From the NCBI GenBank assembly GCA_034401795.1, contig CM067367.1:31960942-32024941 (forward strand): 64,000 nt of DNA, written 5' to 3'. Below are positions 22,126 to 33,199 of the stretch, piece after piece. Within the stretch, counting starts at the first letter, position 1; each line of letters begins with the position of its first letter. The notes under the pieces were generated by a model. That model ran no database searches. It was not told the DNA's origin and was given only the letters and a program-made list of their open reading frames with translations. The stretch comes from Chaetoderma sp. LZ-2023a. Lineage: Eukaryota; Mollusca; Caudofoveata; Chaetodermatida; Chaetodermatidae. Position numbers and translations under genes: made by a program.

Positions 22126-22379
22126 AGCTAGAATAGGTCTAATCTAATCTGCAAATTGTTAATATCAGGGTTGGGGACAATGTACTCATGTACTCAGTAC
22201 TTAAGCACACATTTTCAAGTACTCACACTCATTATGTATGATTACTGTATTCTGCGGCTGTAGTAGTAGAAACATCCTACAGCTGCAACCAGTCCTTTTG
22301 CCCACTGTGTCTTGTCCTCAGTTGAATTCCTTAGCTTCCTCAGGTCCATTCCTGACTTGAGTGTACCGAGTCCTATTTT

Positions 22380-23820
22380 CTTGCCATCACCTCGTAGCAC
22401 GCTTATCAGATTTATTCAATGACGTCCTCTCCTGGCTTTGTATTTGCTGACTCCGAGTAGGGCAAATTCCACGGCTCTGTGCTGGTGTCTCTTCTGGCAT
22501 CCTTAGCCCATGCCCAAACATGGACCATCTTTGCTGGGCGACTTTTACAGACAGCGGCGACGTATTACACATCTTGCATAGTGCATCGTTGGCAATAATG
22601 CTGTCTGGCCATCGATGTCCAGTGATGGTGCGTAGCTGTTTGCGGTGGCAGGCATCAAGTTTATCTAGAGCTACCTTTGGAGCTGCCCAACTGTTACAGT
22701 TATCCAGCATCAAGGATACACAGGTTGTATTGTATAACCGTAGCCTTTATATCAAGGGCATTTTTGATCTGCGAATCCATAGCTTCCAGGACTGGAAAGC
22801 TATGTTCCTCATGACGCATCGTGCAGCAATGTCAGCAGTACTGCAAAGCAGTGAGCCCAGGATAATACTTTTCCTCCATGGTTCAAGTGGGTCGTCATTT
22901 TCTTTAGTTTCATGCTTTGTAGATAGGTATATGTGAGTCAACTCTGTTTTGGATTCATTCAGAGATTCCCAATTTTTAGTTTGCTTGCAGCTATTGGAAG
23001 AAGTTTGTCAAGGGGTTTCTTTTCCTCGTCTATGAAGTCCACATCGTCGGTATATTCCATCTCTAGTGGCATACCCAGTATTGACATTGGGGGGGGGGTT
23101 GGTCTTGTGGAACTTTCCCACACAGATTTCAATGCGGCAGCAAGGTAGCAGGTGAAAAGCACCGGAGAAAGACCCTCTCCCTGTGAGGAGCCCATTGACA
23201 TCTCAAACTCTAGAGACTTGACTCGTACTCTCAGCTGCAATAGTCTCACTAGTCGTAGCTCATCTTCATTGCAACTGGCCTGGCGTAGTACATCTAGGAT
23301 CTTTGAACGCTTAATTGCATCAAAGGTTCGTGACATGTCAATGCCCATTTTGTGGAAGTCCCAGTGTTTGGACATGACCACTGACACACGCATGCGTTGA
23401 GCCCATACAGTGTCTGCGCAGCTGCTTCAACATTTGAAGCCACTTTGACATAATCCGGTGAAGTCATCGATCTTGTCTCGGATGCGGCATAGAGTAACAT
23501 TGGATAGGATTTTCCGTATACTGTTGAGTAGCACAATGGGCCGCAGATTGCCTAGTCTGCCAGGTAGTTTCTTGGACTTGGGTAGTGCGATAAGGGTGCC
23601 TTGGCCTACAGCGTCGATGAGGTGGTACATAAAAGCTGATTTGATTAGGTGCATGATCGGTTCTGAGATAATGTCACTTGCATATTTGAATAGTTCACTG
23701 CTAATTGCCTTCTCAACTTCTGCTGTTTTAATTGGTGTTAGTAATGCCCTGGGGTCTCCTGAGAACGGGTGAAATGGTTCATCGTTGTCAGTGAACTGTT
23801 TTTTTAACCATTCTCACACT
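22380..23820 (-). pseudogene. Second LINE family: reverse transcriptase, minus strand
   Basis: Read from 23820 leftwards: PFSGDPRALLTPIKTAEVE, FKYASDIISEPIMHLIKSAF, LIALPKSKKLPGRLGNLRPI, VLLNSIRKILSNVTLCRIRDK, DMSRTFDAIKRSKILDVLRQ (first Asp), GSSQGEGLSPVLFTCYLAAAL, EYTDDVDFIDEEKKPLDKLL (active site Y-T-D-D) and, near 22700-22400, LDKLDACHRKQLRTITGHRW and MFGHGLRMPEETPAQ. The order is that of a non-LTR RT plus its C-terminal domain. Shifts near 23400, 22940 and 22450 break it. The family differs from the CR1/L2-like copies at 4-14 kb. A partner copy is at 27470-28244. Confidence 0.8.
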
Positions 23821-24150
23821 TAGTACTTGCGTCTTTTTATGAGTACATGTACTATTGTACTTGTACTCAGTATCAGTATGCATCCTTGAGTACATACTCT
23901 GTAATTGTACTTTTGAGTAATTAAAAGTATATACCGATTACAGTGTTTTCCATGGTATATGTATCTAAATATTGGAGGTTTCAGGGATCCCACACCCTGA
24001 AATCTGCGGGGCCCCAGGTGAAAGTAGGGGTCCCAAACTGAAATCTGGGGTTCCCAAGCAGTATTGCCATCCATGCTCTATATTAGATGGTACCATGGTT
24101 ATATCCATTATGGTGGTCACATGGCAATCATACCAGGAATCGAGCAAATT

Positions 24151-24236
24151 TTGTTGAATATTTTGAAAATAATTTGACTGGAAGCAATTGTTGCCTAACA
24201 AATTCCAATCAAATTATTTTTAAAATATTCAACTGG
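24151..24236. repeat. Family C palindrome, copy 1
   Basis: Inverted arms: ttgaatattttgaaaataat at the left, its mirror ending aaaatattcaa at the right. Confidence 0.65.
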
Positions 24237-24297
24237 ATATTCCTTATTGTAATAGATTTGTCCTTTTGTCTGTCCAATTGAAAGTGTTAGTAAATAG

Positions 24298-24391
24298 TGT
24301 GAAATATTTTGAAAACAATTTGTCTGGGAGCTAATGTTGGCTATGGTAGCAACAGCATTCAGGCTGATTATTTCCAAAATATTCAACAGGT
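24298..24391. repeat. Family C palindrome, copy 2
   Basis: Same arm words (aaatattttgaaaac ... ccaaaatattcaacag) around a gctaatgttggctatggtagc centre. Confidence 0.6.
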
Positions 24392-24550
24392 AACCATTGT
24401 TTCAAAAATAAAGATGGCAACACCACTACAAAAGCCGTATTTTATATTTACATAATTCACAGCAACTCCACCCCATATAGTAAGCACAGCGGAATATGGC
24501 AGTTTGGTTGTTCTCCCCCTTCCATCGCCACCTTGGATGGCAGTTTGGTA

Positions 24551-24750
24551 TTAACCCTTTAACACTCATATCAGACAAAAATGGCTTCAGCAGTGGACTT
24601 GAGAAATGTCCATTTTCAGACCAAGAGAAGACTATTTTTGAAAATTTATGACTGGAATGACTGGTAAATTTTCAAAAATAGTCTTCTCTTGGTCTGTAAA
24701 TGGACATTTGTTTTGAGAAAATTGAAAAATTTTAAAACAATTTTTTTTAG
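24551..24750. repeat. TTAA-type MITE family A, copy 1
   Basis: Starts ttaaccctttaacactcata. Inverted arms carry gaccaagagaagactatttt and its complement. The right terminus is lost in an A/T-rich run. The central loop is shorter than in other copies. Confidence 0.75.
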
Positions 24751-24944
24751 TAACACGCAACATATGCCCGCAGGCATATTTGTTTGAGGAATGCTAAATG
24801 TGAACAGTTAGTCTTTGATAATCTCTGAGAGAGACTTCTATTAGGTACACATTTTGAATTGACTGCAAAGACATCACTAAAATTCTTGAAAGTCTTCACA
24901 GCTGCATTGATCATTACAATTACCGACGGACAGACAGTGAGCGC

Positions 24945-25085
24945 GATCACATAATACGATCCCACTTTGCGTGGGCATATAAAAAGTACATGTACTTGAG
25001 AGTATTTCAATAAAGTAGAGCGCCATCACATAATACGATCCGACTTTGCGTGGGCATATAAAAAGTACATGTACTTGAGTACTTC
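24945..25085. repeat. Tandem pair of hairpin-tail units
   Basis: Two ~70-bp units share atcacataatacgatcc, then a hairpin cccactttgcgtggg, then catataaaaagtacatgtac. The hairpin-plus-ataaaaag ending also closes the tandem array at 30918-30945. Confidence 0.7.
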
Positions 25086-25325
25086 AATAAAGTACTCATA
25101 CTCAGTAAAGCTGCATGTACTCGACCCCAACCCCGGCTGTTATCAGATGGTGATATGAGGAATCATACATTTAATCAAAGATTATGTGTATTAATAGAGA
25201 AAACAAATCTTGCACAGCACCATTTTCAATGATGTTGACCTTTGACCACTTGAACTTTCTTACCAAAATCAAGGGCAACGTTGTATGCAAGTATGGTGAC
25301 GATCGGACCAGTAGAACTCGAAACT

Positions 25326-25558
25326 TTAACCCTTGAATTTGCTCAAGAAAATTTCCATTTTCTCATAGAAAATGTCCATTTGCAGACCAAAAGAAGACTA
25401 TTTTTGAAAATTTACCACTGGAATGACTGGCTCGGTTATCAAGCCAGTCATTCCAGTGAAACATTTTCAAAAATAGTCATCTTTTGGACTGCAAATGGAC
25501 ATTTCTCAAGACCACTACAGAAGCCGTTTTCGGCTGATATAAGTATTAAAGGGTTAAT
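25326..25558. repeat. TTAA-type MITE family A, copy 2
   Basis: Starts ttaacccttgaattt and ends attaaagggttaa. The arms (atttgcagaccaaaagaaga ... tcatcttttggactgcaaat) flank a near-perfect gactggctcggttatc hairpin centre. Confidence 0.85.
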
Positions 25559-25559
25559 A

Positions 25560-27095
25560 TGCTGGACAAACACACTCACTCACACATAACTCTCTCTTTC
25601 TCACATGACTAGCTACAAGTCTCATTACAGTTCGCAGCGTGACTAATTATAACCCAAGTAATTTTAAAATGTATTATTTATTAGATTATTTAGTTAATAT
25701 GGCAATGTGCCTAATAACATCTCACGATGAATAATGGCGGCGATGAAAAGCAGAATAAAACAATAGTAGCAAATACGTACAAAATCATTAGTATAGTATG
25801 TGGAGTGTGCATGCCCGAGTGAGCGCATGAGTGAGCGAGCGAGCAAACAGGTGCATGTGTATGGACGGGTGCGTGCGCATGCAATAACTAGACAATATTA
25901 TATATAAGCAAGGCTAATCTTGTATAAGTTAAACCCAACTATCTTAAGATATATTAAAAAAGCAAGAACATCAATTTGAAGATACCTTGGTGCACATACA
26001 GTAAAGCTTGCTCAAGGAATTATATCTACCATTTGGGGTCAAAAGTTGAAGGGCAAAAAGCCCTCATCTTTGTAGTACTACAGTACCGAAAGACATTCTA
26101 CTATGGCAACGCCTGAAGTGTATTAAAAGACTACAGATAAATTTTATATCTTTCCAATACAGTACTTATCATAAATTAATTAAAATGTTTCCAATAACAA
26201 AAACAGAAACATGTTAGTTGGTACAATTTTGAACACAATGTAAGAAATGTTCTGTTGAATATTTTGGACAAAACTGGATTGGACCACGTCGCTGCCTTCA
26301 GTATGTTTTATTTTGTTTTGGAAATATGTTACCTTATATATGAAATGTACTGCAAGATACTAGCAAACCATGGCAATCATACAGCTCATGTTTTGAAACT
26401 AATTGGACTGGAAGATGTTGTTGCCATTGGCAGCAATAGTTCCCAGTCAAAATAGTTTCAATGTATTCAACAAAATATTTCATACATTGAAAATTAAATA
26501 TTTCTCATACCAGGTCATATTCTGGCCGTTTACATTATAGTGGTTAACACAGGATGGACGGTATAGATGTAAATTAGTAGAAACCTCTGCTAACAGCTAA
26601 TGCATGGAGGGGCATAGTGGGGGTGGTGGTAAATATTATGATTAAAACATCAATGAGTGATCAGCAGTTTGCGTACTCCTACAATGCAAAAATTGAGCAA
26701 AAATAAAAAAATAAATTGTTCATATTTCCACAATAACTATTGTAAAACAGCAGTAAAAATAACCTATATAATGTATATATTTTATAAGCTAGTCTATAAA
26801 CAAAATAATGTTATTCATACTATATTTATTAGCTAACAATTCTGTGGTCAATACTAAGCAATACCATTCACACATTTTCTAAATTGCAAACACTCATGCC
26901 GCGGACGGTGCATGGTGCCAGTCGGTACCCCCTGTTTCTGCCTCACTAAGCGCCTGTATTTCTCCTCACCCTGGACTGAGTGTTATACCATCACAAATAA
27001 CCACCTCAGTTTTTACACTGGTACCCTTTATATTTCTGGATAGAGGCAATGAGGAGTGAAGACTCTTTCCCAGGTTTCAAACATTGGTCTTTAGG
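25560..27095. other. Intergenic stretch, mostly unassigned
   Basis: No gene recognised. Contains a loose foldback related to family C at 26250-26480 (ttgaatattttggacaaaac ... caatgtattcaacaaaatat) and a gagcgagcgagc run near 25835. Confidence 0.4.
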
Positions 27096-27098
27096 TAT

Positions 27099-27222
27099 GC
27101 CCATTTGCAGACCAAGATACCATTATGCAGATTTATCACTAGAATGACTGGCTCGATGATCCAGTTATTTCAGTGATAAATTATCAAAAATATTCTTATC
27201 TGTACCTATAAATGGACATTTC
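27099..27222. repeat. TTAA-type MITE family A, eroded copy 3
   Basis: Core arms only: ccatttgcagaccaagatac and ctgtacctataaatggacat around atgactggctcgatgatcc. The termini are gone. Confidence 0.6.
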
Positions 27223-27469
27223 AACGCGCAAAAATGACAGCTTCTTTTTCAAATCTTGACCATTAATCATGACATTATAAAATTAGTAAAATTTTGGCAC
27301 ATAAATGTATTTTATCCGGGCTGAGGAAGCACATTAATATCTGATGGATAAAAAGGAGGCTTTTTATGTACAACGGTTTGTCAGCATAAATTAATTTACT
27401 CTGGTAAACTCGGAATAGCAAACTACTATGCAAGACAGAAGTAAAAAAACCTACTTCGGAATGCTCCTT

Positions 27470-28244
27470 CCTATGAAGGCACAGACCTCAATTCTGACCA
27501 TAAGCTAGTAATTACACGCCTTCAGATTAACGATCTCTACCTAATATATAAACGCCATACCTGGTAAGAGGGTAGTGTCACCTACAACCTACCCAAGCTC
27601 ATCAGCGACATTGACACTCAAATGTCATAAAAAAGGCCCTTGCGGAGTAGATAGCTAACATCGACATCAGCTCCGATCCAAATGAAGCCCTAACCAAAAT
27701 ACTGAAATCTATGGAATCATCAGCTACCAGCACCAAAGGTGTTCTTAAAAACAACCAGACTAGGTATACTGATGACCCTCTAGTAGTAAAACTGTCAGCA
27801 CAGCAGAACGCGCTACGGCTGTGCATAAAAGATCTTGCTATTCAACAAGCAGACTCCCTAGCAGATGAAATCACTGCCATGGATGACTGTCACAAAATGT
27901 TTCGGGCAGCCCGAGCCCTGAGAGTTACCGACTACACACCACCACTCACTGTAGACAAATCTGAAGGACACGATCGGGACTGACCAGGGAAAAGCCGAGG
28001 CGATTCAAGAATGGTTCAAGGAACAGTTCACTGACCACGATGATGAGCTCTTGCACCCGTTCTCAGGAGACACCAGGCCATTACTAACACCAATTAAAAC
28101 AGCAGAAGTTGAGAATGCGCTCAAAAATGGATGTCCATCTGGACCTGATGGTATGAGCAATGACCTATTCAAATATGCAAGTGACATTATCTCAAAACTG
28201 ATCACGCACCTAATCAATTTAGCTTTTATACACCACCTTCCCAT
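27470..28244 (+). pseudogene. Second LINE family: endonuclease end and RT start, plus strand
   Basis: The left part (from 27470) has a DLNSDHKLVITRLQI motif, the end of an endonuclease domain. An open stretch follows with YTDDPLVVKLSAQQNALRLC, MDDCHKMFRAARAL and, after a slip at 27980, GKAEAIQEWFKEQFTDHDDE, LHPFSGDTRPLLTPIKTAEVE, NGCPSGPDGMSNDLFKYASD. The last part matches the start of the minus-strand copy at 23820-23640. Together the two copies cover most of the element. Confidence 0.75.
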
Positions 28245-28350
28245 CGAGAGTACGAGTCAAGTCAGTGAAGTTTGTAGAGTTTGCGACATCAATTGGCTCC
28301 CTACAGGGAGATGGTCTATCGCCAGTCTGCTGCATTGAAATCCATGCGGG
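28245..28350 (-). repeat. Inverted internal segment of the same LINE family
   Basis: About 100 bp directly after the plus-strand copy. It matches, in opposite orientation, the RT interior found at 23115-23225; the shared words are (gag/ggg)agcc(c/a)attga and gacttgactcgtactct. The junction at 28244 therefore joins two segments of one element head to head. Confidence 0.65.
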
Positions 28351-28917
28351 AAAGTTCCACAAGACCAAACATCTATGCCCTAAGGATGCTTCCTGCCAAA
28401 TATAATTGAAATTGGCCCAGCTGTTCTTGAGAAGTCGTTTAAATGAAAAGTTGACGGATGGACGGATGGTCGACACGCCGTAAACTCACTTGGCCTTTCA
28501 GGCCAGGTGAGCTAAAAACAAGATGACCAACAAATGCTAAATTTTGATTGGTTGATGCCGGCCATGTTTTTTAACATACAAAATTCCTTTGAACAAATTT
28601 GAATGGCCTTTGGTCCCTAAGCGTATTTAATAAATTTCAGCTCTATCCCGTCAGCGGTTCGGGGGGAGAAGTCGTTTTCGTGAAAAACACGTCATCCAAA
28701 ATGCCCAACAAGCAAATAGGCCAATAAGGTTGGCTTGAATAAAGTTGGGTCTAGATGATGTGTTATGAGTATTGAATCAACTCCTCTTGCGGTTTCGGAG
28801 AAGATTTTTTAGTGTCTAAAAATCGGCCATTTTGGCCGGAGCCCATCTTGGATTTTGACCGATCCCCTTCGTTTGAACAGACTTTGCCCTATGAATGCTT
28901 CCTCCCAAATATAATTG

Positions 28918-28949
<32 letters not shown>

Positions 28950-30155
28950 TTTAAAGAAATCCCCATTGCTTTACTATGGGAGACTATGGCGGGAAAACAA
29001 ACCAAGATGGCATGAAAACCGTTTATCTGGCAGTCTCGAAAGTGGGATATTTGAACTGGCCACACTGATAAGCATATATAAAGCAATTTTCGCCATCAAA
29101 ATACATCAAATACAAAAAAGCCAATATGACCAAGAAACGCTAAATTTTGATTGGTTGATGGCGGCCATATTTTTTAGTGAACAAATTTCCCTTGAACAAA
29201 CTTGAAAGGCGCTTGGTCCCTATGCATATTCACAAAATTTCAGCTCTATCCCTTCAGCGGTTCGGTAGAAGTCGTTTTCACGAAAACTAGGTCATCCAAG
29301 ATGGTCGCCAAGCAAATCGGCCAATCAGGTTGCCTTGAACAAACTTGGGTCTACCATTGCCTCAGATGAGGTGTTATGAGTTTTGAATCAATTCCTCCAG
29401 CGGTTTTGGAGAAGATTTTTTAGTGTTTCTAAAAATCAGCCATTTTGGCCGGTGGCCATCTTGGATTTTGACCGATCCGCTTCGTTTGAACAAACTTAGA
29501 TCTCTATGCCCTATGAATGCTTCCTACAAAATATAATTGAAATTGTCCCAGTGGTTCTTGAGAAGAAGTCGTTTAAAGAATTGCCCATTGCTTTACTATG
29601 GGCCCATTGCTTTACTATGGGAGCCGAAGGCGGGAAAACAAACCAAGATGGCAGCCAAACTGTTTATCCCACAGTCTCGAAAGTGGCATATTTGAACTGG
29701 CCACACTGATAAGCATATATAAAGCAATTTTCGCCATCAAAATACATCAAATATAAAAAAGCCAATATGACCAACAAACGCTAAATTTTGATTGGTTGAT
29801 GGCGGCCATGTTTTTAACGTACGAACTTCGCTTGAACAAACTTGAATGCACCTTGGTCCCTAAGCATATTTACCAAATTTCAGGTCTATCCCTTCATCGG
29901 TTCGGGAGAAGTTGTTTTCGCGAAAACTAGGTCATCCAAGATGGCCACCAGGCAAATCATCCAATCAGATTGCCTTGAACAAACTTGGGTCTACCCTTGC
30001 ACTAGATGCTGTGTTATGAGTTTTGAATCAATTCCTCCAGCAGTGTTTCTAAAAATCGGCTATTTTGGTCGGCGGCCATCTTGGATTTTGGAAAAAGTTG
30101 ACGGACGGTCGCCACGGCATAAGGTCACTTGGCCTTTCAGGCCAGGTGAGCTAAA
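28350..30155 (+). repeat. Family E tandem block 1, hairpin-terminated
   Basis: A first short unit ends at 28515. Then ~600-650-bp units repeat; the landmark attttgattggttgatg is at about 28537, 29142 and 29787, and gccctatgaatgcttcct at 28887 and 29509. Each contains several caagatgg(c/t) words. Units end with cacttggcctttcaggccag followed by gtgagctaaaa (28490-28515 and 30125-30155), an 11-bp-stem hairpin with an A-rich tail. Non-coding; the short frames through it are accidental. Confidence 0.75.
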
Positions 30156-30169
30156 ACTATAACTAAAAA

Positions 30170-30945
30170 AGAACGAGCCATCCCATGAAGTATCATAAAG
30201 AACCTCCAAGCGAATGTAAAGTTATTGAATGACAACCCAAAATTTTCATGGACAGACGGACTCATAGTTAGAAAGACAGATGGATGGACTGACTGACCCA
30301 CAAAATAATGTTCATTTCCCTACTACCCTAGCCAACTTTCCTATGAAGTTTCGTCACAATACTTTAAGCAAAATTAAAGTTATCGAATAAAAACGCAAAA
30401 TTTGCAGCAACAGATGGACATGCAGACAGAGAGATGGACGAACAGATGTATGGATGGACTGACTGACCCATAAAATTAGCTGTGTTTTACTACTACGTTA
30501 GCCAGCCTTCCCATGAAGTTTCATCACGATACTTCAAGTAAAAGTAGTTATCAAATGAAAACGCAAAATTTTAACGGACGGATGGACACAAACTCAGAAA
30601 GATGGATGGATGCACAGACTGACTGACCCACAAATAACATGCAATTCCCTACTAACAGAGCCAACCTTCCCATGAAGTCTCTTCACAATACTCCAAGCAA
30701 AAGTAATTACTGAACGAAAACCAAAGATTTGGACGGACATAAACTCAGAAATACAGGTGGATGGATGGACTGACCGACAAAATAATGTTCAGTTCCCTAC
30801 TACCATAGCCAAGCTTCTCATAAAGATTCGTCACAATACTCCAAACAAAAGTAGTTATAAAACGAAAACCTGCGTGACGGAAACACGGACATCCACATGT
30901 AAGCAAAAATATAATCACCCCACTTTGGCGAAAAGCGTGGGGATA
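30170..30945 (+). repeat. Family F tandem repeat, ~150-170-bp units, hairpin-terminated
   Basis: The phrase cc(c/t)atgaagt(t/c)tc(g/a)tcac recurs at about 30183, 30340, 30509, 30669 and 30817. Each unit includes gatggatggactgactgacc. The array ends at 30918-30945 with ccccactttggcgaaaagcg followed by tgggg and ataaaaag: a hairpin and A-rich tail. Confidence 0.75.
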
Positions 30946-31316
30946 AAAAGGTTCTTCAGGATGCCCCTCTATGCCCCCTGCAATATTGCAACCATGTTTG
31001 TTGAATATCTCTCCAGTAGAATTTGAATTATGACATGACACACTTTTCAACGATCTTTGAGTTATTGACGCCAAAACCAATATAGCAAAGGGCAACCTGT
31101 CACCAAAGTCTGCCGAAGATCCCTCTAGTAGAACCCATGTCATAGCACCAGACTCACGCACACACGAACATGAATGTACGCACGCATGCAGGCATTGCTT
31201 ACCAATCTCACAATCTGGCCACAACAATGTACTCTTTTTCATCCCCTTTTTGATTTAATATCGGTTAAGAAACCGAGATAAAACAGACGCTACATTAGAG
31301 ATTCGTGGATGACGTT
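30946..31316. other. Non-coding stretch
   Basis: Continues the style of the preceding repeat (gatctttgagttattgacgc), with acacacgaacatgaatg microsatellite-like DNA. No gene recognised. Confidence 0.4.
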
Positions 31317-31530
31317 TAACCCTTTAACACTCATACCAGCCAAAAACGGCTTCTGCAGTGGTCATGAGAAAAGTCCATTTGCAGACCAAGAGAAGACTAT
31401 TTTTGAAAATTTACCACTGGAATGACTGGATCTGGCAAATTTTCAAAAATAGTCTTCTCTTGGTCTGCATATGGACATTTTCTGAGAAAATTGAAATTTT
31501 CTTGAACAATTTCGTGGGTTAAAGGGTTAA
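31317..31530. repeat. TTAA-type MITE family A, copy 4
   Basis: Complete: begins ttaaccctttaacactcata, ends gggttaaagggttaa. The arms pair over more than 60 bp around ctggaatgactggat. Confidence 0.88.
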
Positions 31531-31655
31531 TACATTACATATTTTTACACATTACTAGGCTATTAAATCTAATCTCCCATGAATGAAACACCCGAGTACA
31601 AAGTGAGTAAAGCAGGTAATACTTGAGTCAAACTTACTCATAAATAATCTAGGTT

Positions 31656-31884
31656 TAACCATTTAACCATGGCCAAGAAAATCAAAATATTTCTTTATTG
31701 AATGTCCATTTGCAGGCCAGGAGACTATTTTTGGAAATTTATCTCTGGAATGACTGGCTCGGTTATCGAGCAAGTCATTCCAGTTGTAAATTTTCAAAAA
31801 TAGTCTTCTCTTGGCCTGCAAATGGACATTCCTCAAGACCACTGCAGAGGCAGGTATCGCCCGGCTTGACCATTAAAGGGTTAA
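31656..31884. repeat. TTAA-type MITE family A, copy 5
   Basis: Begins ttaaccatttaaccatgg, ends ccattaaagggttaa. Full foldback core. Its right TTAA is the left TTAA of the next copy. Confidence 0.85.
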
Positions 31885-32105
31885 TGGCCAAGATTGGTCG
31901 AGAAAATTTAGATTTCTTTTCTTTGTAAAAGGCCATTGATAGGCCAAGACTATTTCTAAATTCACACCGGAGACTGGCTCAGTTATCGAGCCATACATTT
32001 CAGTGGTAAATTGTGAAAAACAGTCTTCTCTTTGCCTGCAAATGTACATTGCTCAAGACCACTGCAGAGGCAGGTATCGCCCGGCTTGACCATTAAATGG
32101 TTAAA
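31881..32105. repeat. TTAA-type MITE family A, copy 6
   Basis: Shares ttaa with copy 5 and ends ccattaaatggttaa. More diverged arms (tggtaaattgtgaaaaacag). Confidence 0.8.
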
Positions 32106-32221
32106 TCAGTCAACATACAGACCAGAGAAAAACTTATTTATACAGTACAGCCCAGACAAAAGTTAATATGTTTCCCAAACAAAAACAGAAAGTGTTCATT
32201 AGTACAATTTTGAACACGATG

Positions 32222-32310
32222 TTCTGTTAAATATTTTCACTTTAATTTGATTGAAAGCCATTGCTGCCTAAGACAGAAAGGCGTCCAATTAAATTAAGGC
32301 CAAAATACTA
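32222..32310. repeat. Family C palindrome, diverged copy
   Basis: Left arm ctgttaaatattttcacttt, right arm caattaaattaaggccaaaa. The arms pair poorly. Confidence 0.4.
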
Positions 32311-33122
32311 CGTATCACATTTTATCTTGTTTTGGAAACATTTAAAGTTATTTCTGAGTTGTACTGTATTTGTGAGTTGGATTTGTCAGAAATGTCAAAA
32401 ATCTGACCAACAGACATCCAGAGCAATCGACTTATATAGTTGTGTTCCACAACTAAAAATAGAACAGAAATCATTAACAACAACTGTAAAAACAAACAAA
32501 ACAATATTTTGACAGCCTTCCTAACAAAAATCTTTTATTTCCAGTTCAACTAAAGTTTCTGGTATGTGGACAGAGGAATGTAGAACATGAAATGTGGACT
32601 ACAGAATGCGTAGAGAATACCGTGCTTACTATTTACTTGTGCAATGGTATCATTGTGTTTTTCCATTACACAGGCTCTATGCCGCTAATGTTTTCTTTTC
32701 CATCCAGTATAGATCGCTGCATAGAGCGATCAGCCATTCCCTACCCCGCATACTGGATGATAAACTGCATATAAATGGACATAGCTTAGAGCAATCAGGT
32801 ATTTATACGGCACTCTTCATTCCGCATTCTCCTTACCGTGTTTCAGGTAAAAGCAGCTTAAAGATTTAAAATGTCAAATTAAATGTTATTATATTAAACT
32901 CGATGACACTCATTTACAGATTATGCTTTAGTCTTCATCTCATTCTATAGAACTGTTGTCTAAACGGAGATCATCATATCATAATAGAGGGAGCCATTTC
33001 TACCCATGCCACGCCCATTTCTAGTTAAGCTCCACCCACTTTTTTGCACTTGTTGGAGTCAATTTTAAACTGTCAAATCTGAATAACCAGAATCTAAATT
33101 TCAAGGTAACTATACAAGTGAG
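32311..33122. other. Unassigned stretch
   Basis: Overlapping short frames at 32590-32870 look like chance; no protein family is recognised. A gatcgctgcatagagcgatc palindrome is at about 32712-32731. Confidence 0.4.
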
Positions 33123-33199
33123 CTGTTGAGTAGTTTGAAACTAATTTGACTGGCAGCAATACTTCTCAGTCAAATTAGTAGTTTCAAAATATTCAACAG
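33123..33199. repeat. Family C palindrome, copy 3
   Basis: ctgttgagtagtttgaaact ... agtttcaaaatattcaacag around tgactggcagcaatacttctcagtca. Confidence 0.75.

Larger units (their letters stand above)
22165..25135. mobile_element. Composite repeat with inverted termini (possible hAT-like element)
   Basis: The left end reads ggttggggacaatgtact and the right end is its inverse (gtactcgaccccaacc). Both sides continue into long strings of tactcagtact/agtactcatact. The left flank has atatcag and the right flank ttatcag, which may be a short target duplication but is not exact. Inside are a minus-strand LINE RT, one family A MITE and two foldback repeats. No transposase of its own is visible, so the true nature is open. 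Confidence 0.4.

Noticed and set aside
22520..23772. Plus-strand frames of 80-140 codons
   Set aside because: Antisense of the minus-strand LINE reverse transcriptase, whose motifs are clear on the other strand.
28812..30162. Several 65-106 codon frames in family E
   Set aside because: They follow the tandem repeat units and differ between units by stops and slips; the repeat is non-coding.
32592..32869. Overlapping plus-strand frames of 60 and 91 codons
   Set aside because: Two frames open over the same bases with no homology; most likely chance.
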